Assembly (NCBI RefSeq): GCF_000682715.1
Contig: NZ_AWFH01000062.1
Span: forward strand, 1-64,000
Origin: Hyphomonas atlantica corrig.
GTDB lineage: Bacteria; Pseudomonadota; Alphaproteobacteria; Caulobacterales; Hyphomonadaceae
Direction of reading: 5' to 3'
DNA: 64,000 nucleotides
In this document: in pieces, positions 40,535-50,958 of the stretch
Layout of the letters: each line of letters opens with the position of its first letter
How positions within the stretch are numbered: the first letter of the stretch is position 1
Made by a program: the position numbers and the translations under genes
The notes under the pieces: model-generated
What the model was told of the DNA's origin: nothing
What the model saw: only the letters and a program-made list of their open reading frames with translations
Database searches by the model: none

Positions 40535-41089
40535 ATGAGCTACAATAAAAAGGATCTTGAACGGCGCATGGAGGGCGCACTGGCGTCTCTCTCGACCGAA
40601 TTTAGCGGACTCCGGACGGGACGTGCATCGGTGAACTTGCTGGATTCTGTCATGGTGCCAGCTTACGGATCTACCGTGCCGCTCAACCAGGTGGCTTCCG
40701 TGACGGTGTCTGATAACCGCATGTTGTCTGTAAATGTGTGGGATAAATCAGTTGTCGGCGCCACCGACCGCGCTATCCGGGATTCGGGCTTGGGGCTTAA
40801 CCCCGTAACAGATGGACAGAATCTCCGCATTCCGATTCCACCGCTGAATGAAGAGCGTCGCATAGAGTTGCAAAAAGTCGCCGGCAAGTACGCTGAAGCT
40901 ACGCGTGTTGCCATTCGTAACATTCGCCGCGACGGAATGGATGCTCTGAAGAAGATGGAAAAGGATGGAGAAATCAGTGAAGATCGTCTTCATTCTTTGT
41001 CTGACGAGGTTCAAAAACTGACTGATCAATATGTCGCCAAAGTCGACGAAGCACTCAAAGGCAAAGAAGCGGAGATCATGCAGGTCTGA
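40535..41089 (+). CDS. frr: Ribosome recycling factor
   Basis: Splits post-termination ribosomes together with EF-G. The 184 residues show the typical two-domain pattern: [20 protein letters not shown] near the start and [23 protein letters not shown] near the end. Its stop overlaps the uppS start by one base (TGATG). Confidence 0.98.
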   Translation: MSYNKKDLERRMEGALASLSTEFSGLRTGRASVNLLDSVMVPAYGSTVPLNQVASVTVSDNRMLSVNVWDKSVVGATDRAIRDSGLGLNPVTDGQNLRIPIPPLNEERRIELQKVAGKYAEATRVAIRNIRRDGMDALKKMEKDGEISEDRLHSLSDEVQKLTDQYVAKVDEALKGKEAEIMQV

Positions 41090-41850
41090 TGTCGAATGAA
41101 GATGCCTCTGTGACATCTGCGATTGACACGGTCCGTTCTGACGTTCCGAAACATATTGCTATTATCATGGATGGTAATGGCCGCTGGGCGAAGGCTCGCG
41201 GATTACCACGAGCCTCCGGCCATGAGCGCGGGGTTGAGGCCCTCAGGCGCACGGTAGAGGGCGCCGCGGATATTGGTATCCGATATTTGACGGTTTACTC
41301 GTTCTCGACGGAGAACTGGCGTAGGCCTGCTTCTGAAGTGAATGCCCTTTTCGGGCTGCTCAAGCTTTTCATTCAGAAAGACTTGAGCCGTTTGAAGCGA
41401 GAGGGTGTCAAAATTCGGGTTATTGGGCGCCGGGAAGGCCTTCCCAAAGATATTTCCGAGCTGGTTGACAAGGCAGAGTTCGAAACTGCCGAGAACGACA
41501 CTTTCTTTCTAAACATAGCCTTCAATTATGGTGGCAGGGAAGAGATTGCCCGAGCTGTAAAGCGGTTGGCAGCAGACGTTGGGAGCGGCGTTCACGCTTC
41601 ATCTGATGTTACTGAAGACTTGGTTGCGAGCTACCTTGATACTGCGGGTATGCCAGATCCGGACCTGCTCATCCGAACAAGTGGAGAGTATCGCCTCAGC
41701 AATTTTTTACTGTGGCAGGCAGCGTATAGCGAACTCGTCTTCTTCGATGTTTTGTGGCCTGACTTCGATCAGGTCTGGCTTATGAAAGCTGTAGAAATGT
41801 TTCGCGAGAGGGAGCGTCGCTTCGGCGGCGTGACGCCGGAGGATAACTAA
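41089..41850 (+). CDS. uppS: Undecaprenyl diphosphate synthase
   Basis: A cis-prenyltransferase making the C55 carrier lipid for peptidoglycan and O-antigen. The 253 residues start the core at IAIIMDGNGRWAKARG with the catalytic aspartate D28, followed by VYSFSTENWRRP and the C-terminal RTSGEYRLSNFLLWQAAYSE. It is coupled to frr and cdsA by one-base overlaps. Confidence 0.98.
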   Translation: MSNEDASVTSAIDTVRSDVPKHIAIIMDGNGRWAKARGLPRASGHERGVEALRRTVEGAADIGIRYLTVYSFSTENWRRPASEVNALFGLLKLFIQKDLSRLKREGVKIRVIGRREGLPKDISELVDKAEFETAENDTFFLNIAFNYGGREEIARAVKRLAADVGSGVHASSDVTEDLVASYLDTAGMPDPDLLIRTSGEYRLSNFLLWQAAYSELVFFDVLWPDFDQVWLMKAVEMFRERERRFGGVTPEDN

Positions 41851-42671
41851 TGGGCGACTGGACATCGCCCGAACGGCGTTTTTCTCAACTTGGCCAAAGG
41901 CTACTGACAGCCGCAGTTCTCATACCCACGGGCCTATTCGTCGTGTGGAATGGTGGTTGGTGGCTAGCCGCCGCATGCGCTTTTTTTGGGGCGATCATGG
42001 CTTGGGAATGGGCAGGGATGAGCGGTCATCCGCGTGGGGGACTGATAGGGCTGGCCACCAGTCTGTTTTGCTTGGCCCTGCCACTCAAGATGCCAGCCGT
42101 CCTGATTTCAATTGCTGTGTTTGGCCTGGCACTCACGTTCGCTTCGCGAGCGGGCAACGTACGGATACGTTCCGTCTCAGTGTTGGGCTGGGTATATGTT
42201 ACTGGCATGGCCGCCGGGCTCTGGGTGCTTCGGGAAGGTCCGTGGGATGGACGTGCTGTCGCGCTATACTTCATGTCCTTCGTGTGGGCCTCGGATGCTG
42301 CGGCGTATTTCGTGGGGCGTGGCCTCGGTGGGCCCCGTTTGTTGCCTCAAGAGAGCCCGAACAAAACTTGGAGCGGCGCAATTGGCGCTCTGCTGTTCAC
42401 GGCTGTTTGCGGTTTTGCTGCTGCGGACATACTCGAAGTGAATTCAGTATGGTGGATCGCGACTGGATTTGCGCTCTCGGCGACAGCGCAATTCGGCGAT
42501 TTGTTTGAAAGTGGTTTGAAGCGGCGGTTCAAGGTAAAAGATTCAAGTAATCTGCTGCCCGGTCATGGAGGCGTACTGGATCGGGTGGATGGCTTGGGAG
42601 CTGTGGGAATCTTGGGTTCCATTGCACTTCTTCTTGTGCCCGATCTGCCGGGCGCGCTGGGGCTTTCATGA
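41850..42671 (+). CDS. cdsA: Phosphatidate cytidylyltransferase
   Basis: Makes CDP-diacylglycerol from phosphatidate and CTP, an integral membrane enzyme of phospholipid synthesis. The 273 residues contain seven or so hydrophobic helices and the family block SPNKTWSGAIGALL plus the C-terminal signature KDSSNLLPGHGGVLDRVDGL. It overlaps dxr by four bases (ATGA). Confidence 0.97.
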   Translation: MGDWTSPERRFSQLGQRLLTAAVLIPTGLFVVWNGGWWLAAACAFFGAIMAWEWAGMSGHPRGGLIGLATSLFCLALPLKMPAVLISIAVFGLALTFASRAGNVRIRSVSVLGWVYVTGMAAGLWVLREGPWDGRAVALYFMSFVWASDAAAYFVGRGLGGPRLLPQESPNKTWSGAIGALLFTAVCGFAAADILEVNSVWWIATGFALSATAQFGDLFESGLKRRFKVKDSSNLLPGHGGVLDRVDGLGAVGILGSIALLLVPDLPGALGLS

Positions 42672-43867
42672 CGCGGCCGCATCACATCAGCATAATGGGG
42701 TCGACGGGGTCGATCGGAAAATCAGCATTGGATGTGGTCCGACATGCCAATGCGTGTGGCGATCAGAAGTTCAAGATTGTGGCCTTGGCTGCCGGGAGTG
42801 ACGCTGAAGGGTTGGCGGCGCAGGCTCGCGAATTTGATGCGGATGTCGCCGTCATTGCGGATGAAACCAAGATTGATGAGCTTCGAAGTCGACTGGCCGG
42901 AACAAACGTCACCGTCGATGCGGGATTAAGCGCTGTTGTTGAAGCCGCCAGCCGGCCCGTGGACCGTTTGCTTGCAGCGATTGTCGGGTCCGCCGGCCTT
43001 GAATCCACCATAGCCGCTGTGCGCGCGGGCAATGATGTTGCGATTGCCAATAAAGAGAGCGTCGTTTGCGGGGGCAAATTGATTCTGAGGGAGGCCGCTC
43101 GACGGGGCGTGAAGATCTTGCCTGTGGATTCCGAACATTCCGCCATTTTTCAATGCATTGGTGACGGTCGTTCGCTAGAGAAAATGACCATTACAGCTTC
43201 AGGGGGGCCGTTTAGAAAGGCTAGCCTCGAAGAGATGCGCAGCGCGTCACCTCAACAAGCCGCGGCTCACCCGAACTGGAGTATGGGCGTCAAGAACTCG
43301 ATTGATAGCGCCACACTCATGAACAAAGCGCTGGAGTTTATCGAGGCAGGTTTCCTGTTCGACGTGGGAGAAGATCAATTGGACGTGGTGGTTCACCCTC
43401 AGTCCATTATTCATGGAATGGCCCATTTTTCTGACGGTTCCGTGATCGCGCAATTGGGCGCACCGGATATGAAAACGCCGATATCATACGCGCTTGCTTG
43501 GCCGGACAGGACTGCCACAAACGTCGACAGGCTCGATTTGGCCAAGTTGGGTTCTCTTGATTTTGAGTCGGTAGATGAAGACCGATTCCCGGCAATCAGG
43601 TTGGCTCGGTGCGCCTATCAGCACGGCGCAGCGGCTACCACGGTATTAAATTGTGCTAATGAAGTCGCCGTTTCTGCTTTTATCGCGGGTCAATGCGGGT
43701 TTCTGGACATAAGCTGGCTCGTGGAACAGGCGCTAAGCCGGTATTTGGAGGGAAGCATGCAAGGGATTGCGTGCGAGACGCTTGAAGAGATAGCGTTTCT
43801 TGATCGCATGACGCGTGAAATGACGCGGGACATTCTGGGGAGTGACCTGCGTCGCATGGGAGGATGA
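42668..43867 (+). CDS. dxr: 1-deoxy-D-xylulose 5-phosphate reductoisomerase
   Basis: The second step of the non-mevalonate isoprenoid pathway, supplying precursors for UppS. The 399 residues start with the NADPH motif GSTGSIGKSAL (from residue 11) and carry ANKESVVCGG, the metal-binding DSEHSAIFQC, and TASGGPFR. It overlaps both cdsA and rseP by four bases. Confidence 0.98.
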   Translation: MTRPHHISIMGSTGSIGKSALDVVRHANACGDQKFKIVALAAGSDAEGLAAQAREFDADVAVIADETKIDELRSRLAGTNVTVDAGLSAVVEAASRPVDRLLAAIVGSAGLESTIAAVRAGNDVAIANKESVVCGGKLILREAARRGVKILPVDSEHSAIFQCIGDGRSLEKMTITASGGPFRKASLEEMRSASPQQAAAHPNWSMGVKNSIDSATLMNKALEFIEAGFLFDVGEDQLDVVVHPQSIIHGMAHFSDGSVIAQLGAPDMKTPISYALAWPDRTATNVDRLDLAKLGSLDFESVDEDRFPAIRLARCAYQHGAAATTVLNCANEVAVSAFIAGQCGFLDISWLVEQALSRYLEGSMQGIACETLEEIAFLDRMTREMTRDILGSDLRRMGG

Positions 43868-45042
43868 ACGCTTTGGGTGATGTGATCAGCCAGGGACCAC
43901 TGTTTCTTGTGTGCCTCATCTTCATGATGGGCATCGTGGTAATCGTACACGAACTCGGCCACTATCTTGTTGGCCGTTGGTTTGGTGCGGCGGTGGAATC
44001 GTTCTCCGTTGGCTTCGGTAAGCCCATGTTTGAACGGAAGGACAAATATGGCACGCGTTGGCGCGTGAATTGGATTCCGCTCGGGGGCTTTGTGAAATTT
44101 GTCGGTGAAAGCCAATTGGCCGGAGACGTTGGCAAGTTAGAGACAGGGCCCGTGGGCAAAGCGTACCCGGAATTGGGGGTAGGGCAGCGGTCGCTTGTCA
44201 GCCTTGCTGGGCCATTCGCCAATTTTGTGCTGTCGACGCTGATATTTGCATTGATTTTGGGCGCGCATGGCCGGCCAAACATGAAAGTAGGCGTGGCAGA
44301 TGTAAGCCCAACAGGTGCGGCCGCTGCGGGCGGTATGCAGGCTGGGGACGTGATTCTCGCGGTAAACGGTAAGGAAATCAGCAATTCATCAGACGTTCTG
44401 ATTCAGATTGTTCTCAACCCAAATGAGGCGATGAACTTTCGGGTGCAGCGCGATGATTCGGAAGAGTTGCTGACTATCACCCCCGAAGAAGTCATTCGAG
44501 AGAATGATTTTGGCCAGAAAGTGCCGCAGGCGACGATCGGAGTGGCTATTGCGCCTGTGTCCTATGGAGAACACATCACCTACAATCCCGTACAGGCGCT
44601 GGGTCAGGGAGTGATCGAAACGGGTGCCACAATAGATAGAACCATTACGATGTTGACCCGTATCGTGACGGGTAAGATGTCCATGCACGCCATGACAGGT
44701 CCAGTTGGCATTGGTGACATATCGCGACGCGCTGTTAACCGTGTTTGGGAACAGGAACAGGTTTCAACCGGTCAGAAGATAGAGCAGCTATTTTGGATGT
44801 TAGCCAGTATCTGCGCCGCAATTTCAGTCGGAGTTGGTTTTTTCAACCTGCTTCCACTGCCAGTTCTCGATGGTGGACATCTTGTTTTTAACGCCTATGA
44901 AGCGATTGCAGGCAAGGAAATGCCGCAGAAAGTGCAGGAAATGGCCCTGACATTCGGATTGATCCTGTTATTGGGGATGGTCGTTGTGATCACTTGGGGT
45001 GACCTCATCGAAGCCGGCTTGTTCGGAACAAGAGGCGGCTGA
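43864..45042 (+). CDS. rseP: RIP site-2 zinc metalloprotease RseP
   Basis: An intramembrane protease that releases envelope-stress sigma factors by cutting anti-sigma factors. The 392 residues have the zinc motif HELGH (29-33) in the first helix, the LPLPVLDGGH segment with the third ligand near residue 340, and one PDZ domain in between (AAGGMQAGDVILAVNG). Only one PDZ is apparent, unlike E. coli RseP, which has two. It precedes bamA by 36 bases. Confidence 0.96.
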   Translation: MNALGDVISQGPLFLVCLIFMMGIVVIVHELGHYLVGRWFGAAVESFSVGFGKPMFERKDKYGTRWRVNWIPLGGFVKFVGESQLAGDVGKLETGPVGKAYPELGVGQRSLVSLAGPFANFVLSTLIFALILGAHGRPNMKVGVADVSPTGAAAAGGMQAGDVILAVNGKEISNSSDVLIQIVLNPNEAMNFRVQRDDSEELLTITPEEVIRENDFGQKVPQATIGVAIAPVSYGEHITYNPVQALGQGVIETGATIDRTITMLTRIVTGKMSMHAMTGPVGIGDISRRAVNRVWEQEQVSTGQKIEQLFWMLASICAAISVGVGFFNLLPLPVLDGGHLVFNAYEAIAGKEMPQKVQEMALTFGLILLLGMVVVITWGDLIEAGLFGTRGG

Positions 45043-45078
45043 CCCGCCCGCCGAAATTAACCAGAGAGTATATCGACG

Positions 45079-47634
45079 ATGCGTAAGTTCCTTGCAGCAA
45101 CCATGATGGCGAGCAGTGTTCTGGCTGTGAACACGGCTCTGGTTCCCATGGGAACTGCTGATGCTCAGGAAGATAGTCGATATGGCGGCACGATCCGATC
45201 GATCATCGTTGAGGGCAATCAGCGAATCGAAGCGAGAACGGTACAGTCTTATCTGCTGGTGGAACCGGGCGACGCATTTGACCCTGACCGTATCGATCTT
45301 TCCCTTAAGACGCTGTTTGCAACAAACCTGTTCGCGGACGTTTCAATTGACCGGGTAGATGACAATCTCGTCGTGCGCGTGGTGGAAAACCCGATCATCA
45401 ACCGTGTGGTGTTTGAGGGCAACAGCGCGCTTGACGACGATAAACTTCGAGAAGATATCCAAGCTGCGCCTCGCGGTATTTTTACCGCGGCTCGTGTCCA
45501 ATCAGATGTTCAGCGCATTTTGGAGCTTTATCGCCAATCAGGTCGTTTTGCTGCCAAAGTCGAGCCGCAGTACAAGCCGCTTGAGCAGAACCGGGTTGAT
45601 CTGATATTCGAGATTACAGAAGGCCCGGTCACCGGCGTTCGAGCGATCAACTTCATCGGGAACGAAGCATATTCGGACTCGCGCCTGCGCAGCGAGATCG
45701 TCACACGTCAGTCGCGCCTGTGGCGTTTCTTCAGCTCGAACGACAATTACGATCCAGGGCGCCTTGAATACGACCGGGATCTTCTTCGCCAATTCTACCA
45801 GAACAATGGCTATTACGATTTCCGCGTAACGTCTGCTGTCGCGGAGCTGACGCCCGACCAGAAAGACTTCTACATCACCATGACGGTGGACGAGGGGCGT
45901 CAGTATTACTTCGGCGAAGTGAAGGTCGAAACGGCGCTTGAAAAGCTTGACGCCAATGCGTTGCGCCGCGCTGTTCCGATCCAGACTGACTCTCTATTCC
46001 GGGGAGATTCAATTGAAGATACGATCGATGCGCTGACTTATGCGGCGGGTATTGCGGGATACGCTTTCGTTGACATCCGTCCTCAGATTGATGTGAACCC
46101 GGAAACCGGCCTGATTGACGTGACCTTTGCTGTCGACGAGGGGCCTCGCGTCTATATTGATCGCATCAATATTGTCGGAAATACGCAAACTCTGGACCGG
46201 GTCATTCGGCGGGAACTTCGAATTGCAGAAGGTGACGCGTTCAACCGTATTTTGCTCGACCGTTCAAAGAACCGCGTGCGGGCGCTTGGTTACTTCAAGG
46301 AAGTCGAGGTCATTGAGACGCCTTCCGATCAGCCAGATAGAACCATTGTTGATATCAAGGTTGAAGAACAGCCGACTGGCGAATTGTCCTTCGCGGCCGG
46401 TTTTTCATCCGTTGATGCGTATCTGCTGGATGTCAGTGCGTCCCAACGAAATCTGCGTGGGCGCGGGCAGTCTGTGGTCGCACGTGTTTCTGCTTCGAGT
46501 CGGCAACAGATCCTGGATTTCCGGTTTACAGAGCCGCGATTGTTCGATCGAAACCTTTCGGGCGGTATTGATGCATTTGCGACGCGCCAGGATTACGAAG
46601 ACTATTCTGGCTTCAGCAGCGAAACGATTGGCGCGGGCGTGCGTTTGGGCTTCCCTCTGACGGAGCGAATGCAGCTTGGCTTGAGCTACCGTCTGCAGGC
46701 GGATGAAGTGAACGTACTCGACCGCAATTATATTATCGATGAGAACGGCTTCTTCATCACAGATCGAATTCAGACCGCCGGGCAGGATACGCCGGACGAT
46801 ATTTCTGATGACCGGTACCGCTTGGTCGAAGAAGGCGATGCTGGTGCGGGACAGCGCGTCGTGGACCAGTGCTCTCGCGACTATGTTCTGAGAGATCCGA
46901 TTTGTCGTGCAGAGCGAAGCGATATCTCTAGTATCATCGGGTACAACTTCTTCTGGGATCGAACGAATGATCCTATCCGCCCATCTCGTGGTTTTGACTT
47001 CCGCTTCAGTCAGGATTTGGCCGGTCTGGGCGGCGATGTTAAATATTTGCGAACGGAATCCAGCGCCACGGCATATCGGGGTATTTGGCGCGATATGATC
47101 GCGAGTGTTCGCCTCTCAGGCGGATACGTTTTCCCATTGGAAGACAATCAAGGCGTTCGGATCAACAATCGCTTCTTCCGGGGTGGCAGCACGTTCCGTG
47201 GATTTGATGTTGCTGGTATTGGACCTCGCGAGATTGTCAGGGTTGTGGATCCTGAGACGGGCGAAGTTGTTCAAACGCGGCGCCTGAATTCGCAAGGGGG
47301 CAACGTCTATTATCAAGGCACAGCGGAATTGAGTTTGCCCAACTTCCTGCCGGAAGAATATGGCATTCGGAGCGCGCTGTTTGCTGAGGCGGGTGCATTG
47401 GGATCGCTGCGCGGTCCGGATGTGGGGCCAACCATTTACTTTACCGACACAACAACTGGGCTGCCTGCAGTACGTCTGACGAAAACCGCCGCGTCGCTCA
47501 GGGCATCTGCCGGATTGAGTGTTTTCTGGGACTCGCCATTTGGGCCAATTCGCTTCGACTTCTCGCAGATCCTCAGGCGTGAAGATTATGACCGGACTGA
47601 AACGTTCCGGTTCTCAACATCAACAAGATTCTAA
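45079..47634 (+). CDS. bamA: Outer membrane protein assembly factor BamA
   Basis: The Omp85 core of the BAM complex, inserting beta-barrels into the outer membrane. The 851 residues begin with a signal peptide (cleavage likely after GTADA), then five POTRA domains to about residue 430, and a 16-strand barrel. The loop-6 motif appears as STFRGFDVAGIGPR, and the protein ends FSTSTRF with the aromatic terminus typical of barrels. An extracellular insertion around residues 575-615 holds two cysteines (QCSRDYVLRDPICR), possibly a disulphide. Confidence 0.97.
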   Translation: MRKFLAATMMASSVLAVNTALVPMGTADAQEDSRYGGTIRSIIVEGNQRIEARTVQSYLLVEPGDAFDPDRIDLSLKTLFATNLFADVSIDRVDDNLVVRVVENPIINRVVFEGNSALDDDKLREDIQAAPRGIFTAARVQSDVQRILELYRQSGRFAAKVEPQYKPLEQNRVDLIFEITEGPVTGVRAINFIGNEAYSDSRLRSEIVTRQSRLWRFFSSNDNYDPGRLEYDRDLLRQFYQNNGYYDFRVTSAVAELTPDQKDFYITMTVDEGRQYYFGEVKVETALEKLDANALRRAVPIQTDSLFRGDSIEDTIDALTYAAGIAGYAFVDIRPQIDVNPETGLIDVTFAVDEGPRVYIDRINIVGNTQTLDRVIRRELRIAEGDAFNRILLDRSKNRVRALGYFKEVEVIETPSDQPDRTIVDIKVEEQPTGELSFAAGFSSVDAYLLDVSASQRNLRGRGQSVVARVSASSRQQILDFRFTEPRLFDRNLSGGIDAFATRQDYEDYSGFSSETIGAGVRLGFPLTERMQLGLSYRLQADEVNVLDRNYIIDENGFFITDRIQTAGQDTPDDISDDRYRLVEEGDAGAGQRVVDQCSRDYVLRDPICRAERSDISSIIGYNFFWDRTNDPIRPSRGFDFRFSQDLAGLGGDVKYLRTESSATAYRGIWRDMIASVRLSGGYVFPLEDNQGVRINNRFFRGGSTFRGFDVAGIGPREIVRVVDPETGEVVQTRRLNSQGGNVYYQGTAELSLPNFLPEEYGIRSALFAEAGALGSLRGPDVGPTIYFTDTTTGLPAVRLTKTAASLRASAGLSVFWDSPFGPIRFDFSQILRREDYDRTETFRFSTSTRF

Positions 47635-47662
47635 ATTCCAAGCCGAAAGACAGGAGACTAGA

Positions 47663-48253
47663 ATGTCCCGCATCAAGAATTTCTTCCTCGCAATTGCGAT
47701 GTCAGTCGCAGCAATTGGTTTTATCTCACCTGCCGCTATGGCGCAGGGAACCACCGTAATCACCATTGATGAAGCTAAGATTCTCCGTGACAGCAAGGCT
47801 GGTCAGGATATTCAGGCAAAACTCAAGAACATCGAAAATCAGATCAACACGGAGCTTTCTCCGACAAAGACGTCTCTTGAAACAGAGGGCCAGTCGATCA
47901 ACGCCGAGCTTCAAGGCAAGACTCGAGAGCAAATTGCAGGCGATGCTGCTCTTGTTACGAAGTTGAACACTTATGAGAAGAAGGCGAGCGATTTCGCAAA
48001 TTCTCGTCAGAAAGCTTCGAACGAACTTGCTCTAACTGAGCGTCAGGCGCTGGTGGACTTTAACAAAGCGCTTGAACCGGTTCTCTTGCAGGTCGTCAGC
48101 GAAAAGAACGCTCAAATCGTCCTTTCAAAAAGCTCGGTCATCTACGGTGTGGATGCAGTAGACGCGACAGCACTCGTTATCAGCAAGCTCGACGCTGCAA
48201 CGCCTACCATTTCAGTTGTTCGCAAGCGTATTCCTGAGCAACCCGCTCAATAA
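47663..48253 (+). CDS. skp: OmpH/Skp family periplasmic chaperone
   Basis: A holdase that carries unfolded outer-membrane proteins to BamA. The 196-residue precursor has a signal peptide ([20 protein letters not shown], cleavage after AMA) and a long helical, coiled-coil middle rich in Lys, Glu and Gln, with the family ending [15 protein letters not shown] start at ATG 47663 with AGGAG upstream; a longer frame from 47519 runs inside bamA. Its place right after bamA is standard. Confidence 0.92.
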   Translation: MSRIKNFFLAIAMSVAAIGFISPAAMAQGTTVITIDEAKILRDSKAGQDIQAKLKNIENQINTELSPTKTSLETEGQSINAELQGKTREQIAGDAALVTKLNTYEKKASDFANSRQKASNELALTERQALVDFNKALEPVLLQVVSEKNAQIVLSKSSVIYGVDAVDATALVISKLDAATPTISVVRKRIPEQPAQ

Positions 48254-48267
48254 TTGAGAGTGTCCCC

Positions 48268-49284
48268 GTGCCTGTAGACGTACGTTTTTATGCGCCTGTA
48301 GGTGCTTTGTCGCTCGGTGAACTGGCTATCAAAACTGGTTCGGCGTTAAGCGGCAAAGAGGATTTGGAGATAACCGGGATCTCCTCCGCCGAGAACGGTC
48401 GGCGGGGAGATCTCGGGTTTCTCGATGGAGATGGAAAGTCGACTGGTTCGATCAGCTCCGATATCTCCGCACTAGTCGTAAATGAAGCAAACCGAATAAA
48501 TGTGCCGGATGGCATACCTTTTCTGGTGTCTGCCTTCCCACGGCACGTTCACAGTGTGGCTGCCGGAATTCTATTCCGGGCCCGACAGCTGGACTGGGGC
48601 GGTGAGGAGTTGGTTTCACCTGATTCCGTTATTGATGAGTCTGCAAAACTAGCCCCCGGCGTTGTGGTGGCACCCGGTGCAGTCATCGGAGCGGGGACTT
48701 TCATTGGCGCGAATGCCGTCATTGGGCCTGGTGTTCAAATAGGCCAGAATTGCCAGATCGGTCCGGGTTCCAGCATCCAATGCGCTCTGATTGGTGATCA
48801 TGTTAAGTTGCTTGCTGGCGTGCGCATTGGTGAAGCTGGTTTCGGGGTAATGCCTGGCCCAAATGGTCCAGAAGATGCGCCCCACTACGGGCGCGTTATC
48901 TTGCAGGATCACGTCACCGTTGGCGCGAACTCATGCATCGATCGCGGCGCCTTCGATGACACGATCGTTGGAGAGCGGACTCGTATCGATAATCTCTGCC
49001 AAATAGCACATAATGTGGTTCTCGGGCGTTCAGTTCTTGTTGCGGCCTTTGGCGGAATTTCCGGTTCCGTGAAAGTGGGTGATGGCTCGATGCTCGGTGG
49101 GCGCGTTGGGATTGCTGATCATGTCGTGGTGGGTGAGGGGGTGTCGCTCGCCGCATCTGCTGGTCTCTTCCGAGACGTAGAGGACGGTCAGACGTGGGGA
49201 GGAACACCGGCCAAACCGATCCGTCAGTGGATGCGGGAAGTGGCATGGTTGCAGAAAAACTCAAATCCGAAGAAAAAGGGTTAG
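48268..49284 (+). CDS. lpxD: UDP-3-O-(3-hydroxyacyl)glucosamine N-acyltransferase
   Basis: The third step of lipid A synthesis. The 338 residues form an N-terminal uridine-binding domain followed by a left-handed beta-helix of hexapeptide repeats ([20 protein letters not shown] and onward), with the catalytic His region in [13 protein letters not shown]. The start is GTG 48268. The usual neighbour fabZ is not found after it; lpxA follows after 36 bases. Confidence 0.97.
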   Translation: MPVDVRFYAPVGALSLGELAIKTGSALSGKEDLEITGISSAENGRRGDLGFLDGDGKSTGSISSDISALVVNEANRINVPDGIPFLVSAFPRHVHSVAAGILFRARQLDWGGEELVSPDSVIDESAKLAPGVVVAPGAVIGAGTFIGANAVIGPGVQIGQNCQIGPGSSIQCALIGDHVKLLAGVRIGEAGFGVMPGPNGPEDAPHYGRVILQDHVTVGANSCIDRGAFDDTIVGERTRIDNLCQIAHNVVLGRSVLVAAFGGISGSVKVGDGSMLGGRVGIADHVVVGEGVSLAASAGLFRDVEDGQTWGGTPAKPIRQWMREVAWLQKNSNPKKKG

Positions 49285-49320
49285 ACGGCATTCTGGCCGT
49301 TTCAACTCGTTTGGGATAAC

Positions 49321-50109
49321 ATGTCCGCACACATTCATTCGACGGCTTATGTAGAGGATGGAGCCATCCTGGGCGACGGAGTCCAGATCGGACCATTCTG
49401 CCACGTTGGACCCCACGTAACGCTAGGCTCTGGCGTTGTTCTTAAATCTCATTCGGTCGTTACTGGTCACACCGAGGTGGGAGCAGGCTGCGTACTGCAT
49501 CCACACGCTGTCATCGGTGGCCTGCCGCAAGTTATCGGATTTGAAGAGACCCCGGAGTCCAGACTGGTTGTCGGCAGCAATTGCGTCTTCCGTGAATACG
49601 CAACTGCGCATTCTGGAATGCCCAAGTTCGGCGGGCTGACGACGATTGGCGACAATTGTTTCGTAATGATCGGCGCCCATGTGGCGCATGATAATCAGAT
49701 TGGCGACAATGTGGTCATGGCAAACAACGTCTCCCTGGCAGGGCATATTACCGTTGGAGATAATGTTTGGTTTGGTGGTTTAGCCGCAGTGCATCAATTT
49801 TCGAGGATTGGGCGCAACGCTTTTATCGGGGGCGGCGCAATTGTGGTAGAAGATGTCATCCCATTCGGATCAGTCGTTGGCAACCACGCTAAACTTTCTG
49901 GCCTCAACATGGTCGGTTTGAAACGTCGAGGTTTTTCCAAAGCACAAATTCAGGGTATTCGCGCAGCGTACAAGGCCATCTTCCTTGGCGAAGGTTTGTT
50001 CAAGGATCGATTGGACCAAGCCAAAAAAGACTTCGCGAACAACGAGCTCGCCATGGAAATCATCGCTTTCATCCGCGAAAGTGAACGCCCAATTTGCAAA
50101 CCGGGCTAA
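49321..50109 (+). CDS. lpxA: Acyl-[ACP]--UDP-N-acetylglucosamine O-acyltransferase
   Basis: The first acylation of lipid A. The 262 residues are a beta-helix of hexapeptide repeats (IHSTAYVEDGAILGDGVQIG at the start), with the catalytic histidine in MIGAHVAHDNQIG and the C-terminal helical bundle containing LKRRGFSKAQIQGIRAAYK. It is followed by lpxI. Confidence 0.98.
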   Translation: MSAHIHSTAYVEDGAILGDGVQIGPFCHVGPHVTLGSGVVLKSHSVVTGHTEVGAGCVLHPHAVIGGLPQVIGFEETPESRLVVGSNCVFREYATAHSGMPKFGGLTTIGDNCFVMIGAHVAHDNQIGDNVVMANNVSLAGHITVGDNVWFGGLAAVHQFSRIGRNAFIGGGAIVVEDVIPFGSVVGNHAKLSGLNMVGLKRRGFSKAQIQGIRAAYKAIFLGEGLFKDRLDQAKKDFANNELAMEIIAFIRESERPICKPG

Positions 50110-50115
50110 AAGCAC

Positions 50116-50958
50116 ATGGCGCCACTTGGTATCATCGCTGGACTTGGAGATCTCCCCGTTGCTATTGCGGAGCATGCAGTCGAGAGCGGGCAGGGTGCGT
50201 ACGTTCTCCGACTGAAAGGTTTCGACGACCCTGGACTTGCAAAGTTTCCTGGAGATCTCGTGGGAATTGGAGAAGTTGGTGGAATTCTCAAAAAACTGAA
50301 GTCTGCAGGATGTGAAGAAGTAGTCTTTGCGGGGATTGTTAAGCGGCCGGATTTTGGCGATCTCAAGCTTGATGTCAAAGGCGTCACCCTTTTGCCGAAG
50401 GTTCTTTCAGCCGCGAAAAAGGGCGACGATGCTTTGCTGCGCGTGTTGGTGCGCGAGTTCGAAAAACAGGGCTTCAAGGTTCTGGGTAGCCACGAAGTTC
50501 ATGCCAAGCTACTCGCTCCGGAAGGTGTAATTGCTGGTGCAAAGCCAACCTCAGAACAGATGGAAGATATTCTGCATGGAGCGCGTGTGGCATCGGCAAC
50601 CGGCGCGCTTGATATCGGCCAAGGGGCAGTCGTTTGTGAGGGCTTGGTCTTGGCAGTTGAGGCGCAGGAGGGAACCGACTCTATGCTTGAGCGGTGTCGA
50701 ACCTTGCCGGAAGAGATCCGGGGCACAGAGTTCGCGCGAAAGGGCGTATTGGTAAAGCGTCCGAAGCCGGGGCAGGAACTGAGAATTGATCTGCCAACCA
50801 CTGGCGTCTCGACGGTAGAAAAAGTGGCCGCAGCGGGGCTTGCAGGATTAGCAGTTGAGGCTGGCGGTGCGCTGTTGCTCGATCGCCGGAGAATGGTTGA
50901 GCGGGCCGAAGAGCTTGGGGTCTTCATTTATGGCTTCGCTCCAGAGGATGAAGCGTGA
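50116..50958 (+). CDS. lpxI: UDP-2,3-diacylglucosamine diphosphatase LpxI
   Basis: Hydrolyses UDP-2,3-diacylglucosamine to lipid X, replacing LpxH; this is the alphaproteobacterial solution. The 280 residues start with GIIAGLGDLPVAIAEHA, with the family stretch EVVFAGIVKRPDF and the C-terminal GLAGLAVEAGGALLLDR. It overlaps the lpxB start by four bases (GTGA). Confidence 0.96.
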   Translation: MAPLGIIAGLGDLPVAIAEHAVESGQGAYVLRLKGFDDPGLAKFPGDLVGIGEVGGILKKLKSAGCEEVVFAGIVKRPDFGDLKLDVKGVTLLPKVLSAAKKGDDALLRVLVREFEKQGFKVLGSHEVHAKLLAPEGVIAGAKPTSEQMEDILHGARVASATGALDIGQGAVVCEGLVLAVEAQEGTDSMLERCRTLPEEIRGTEFARKGVLVKRPKPGQELRIDLPTTGVSTVEKVAAAGLAGLAVEAGGALLLDRRRMVERAEELGVFIYGFAPEDEA

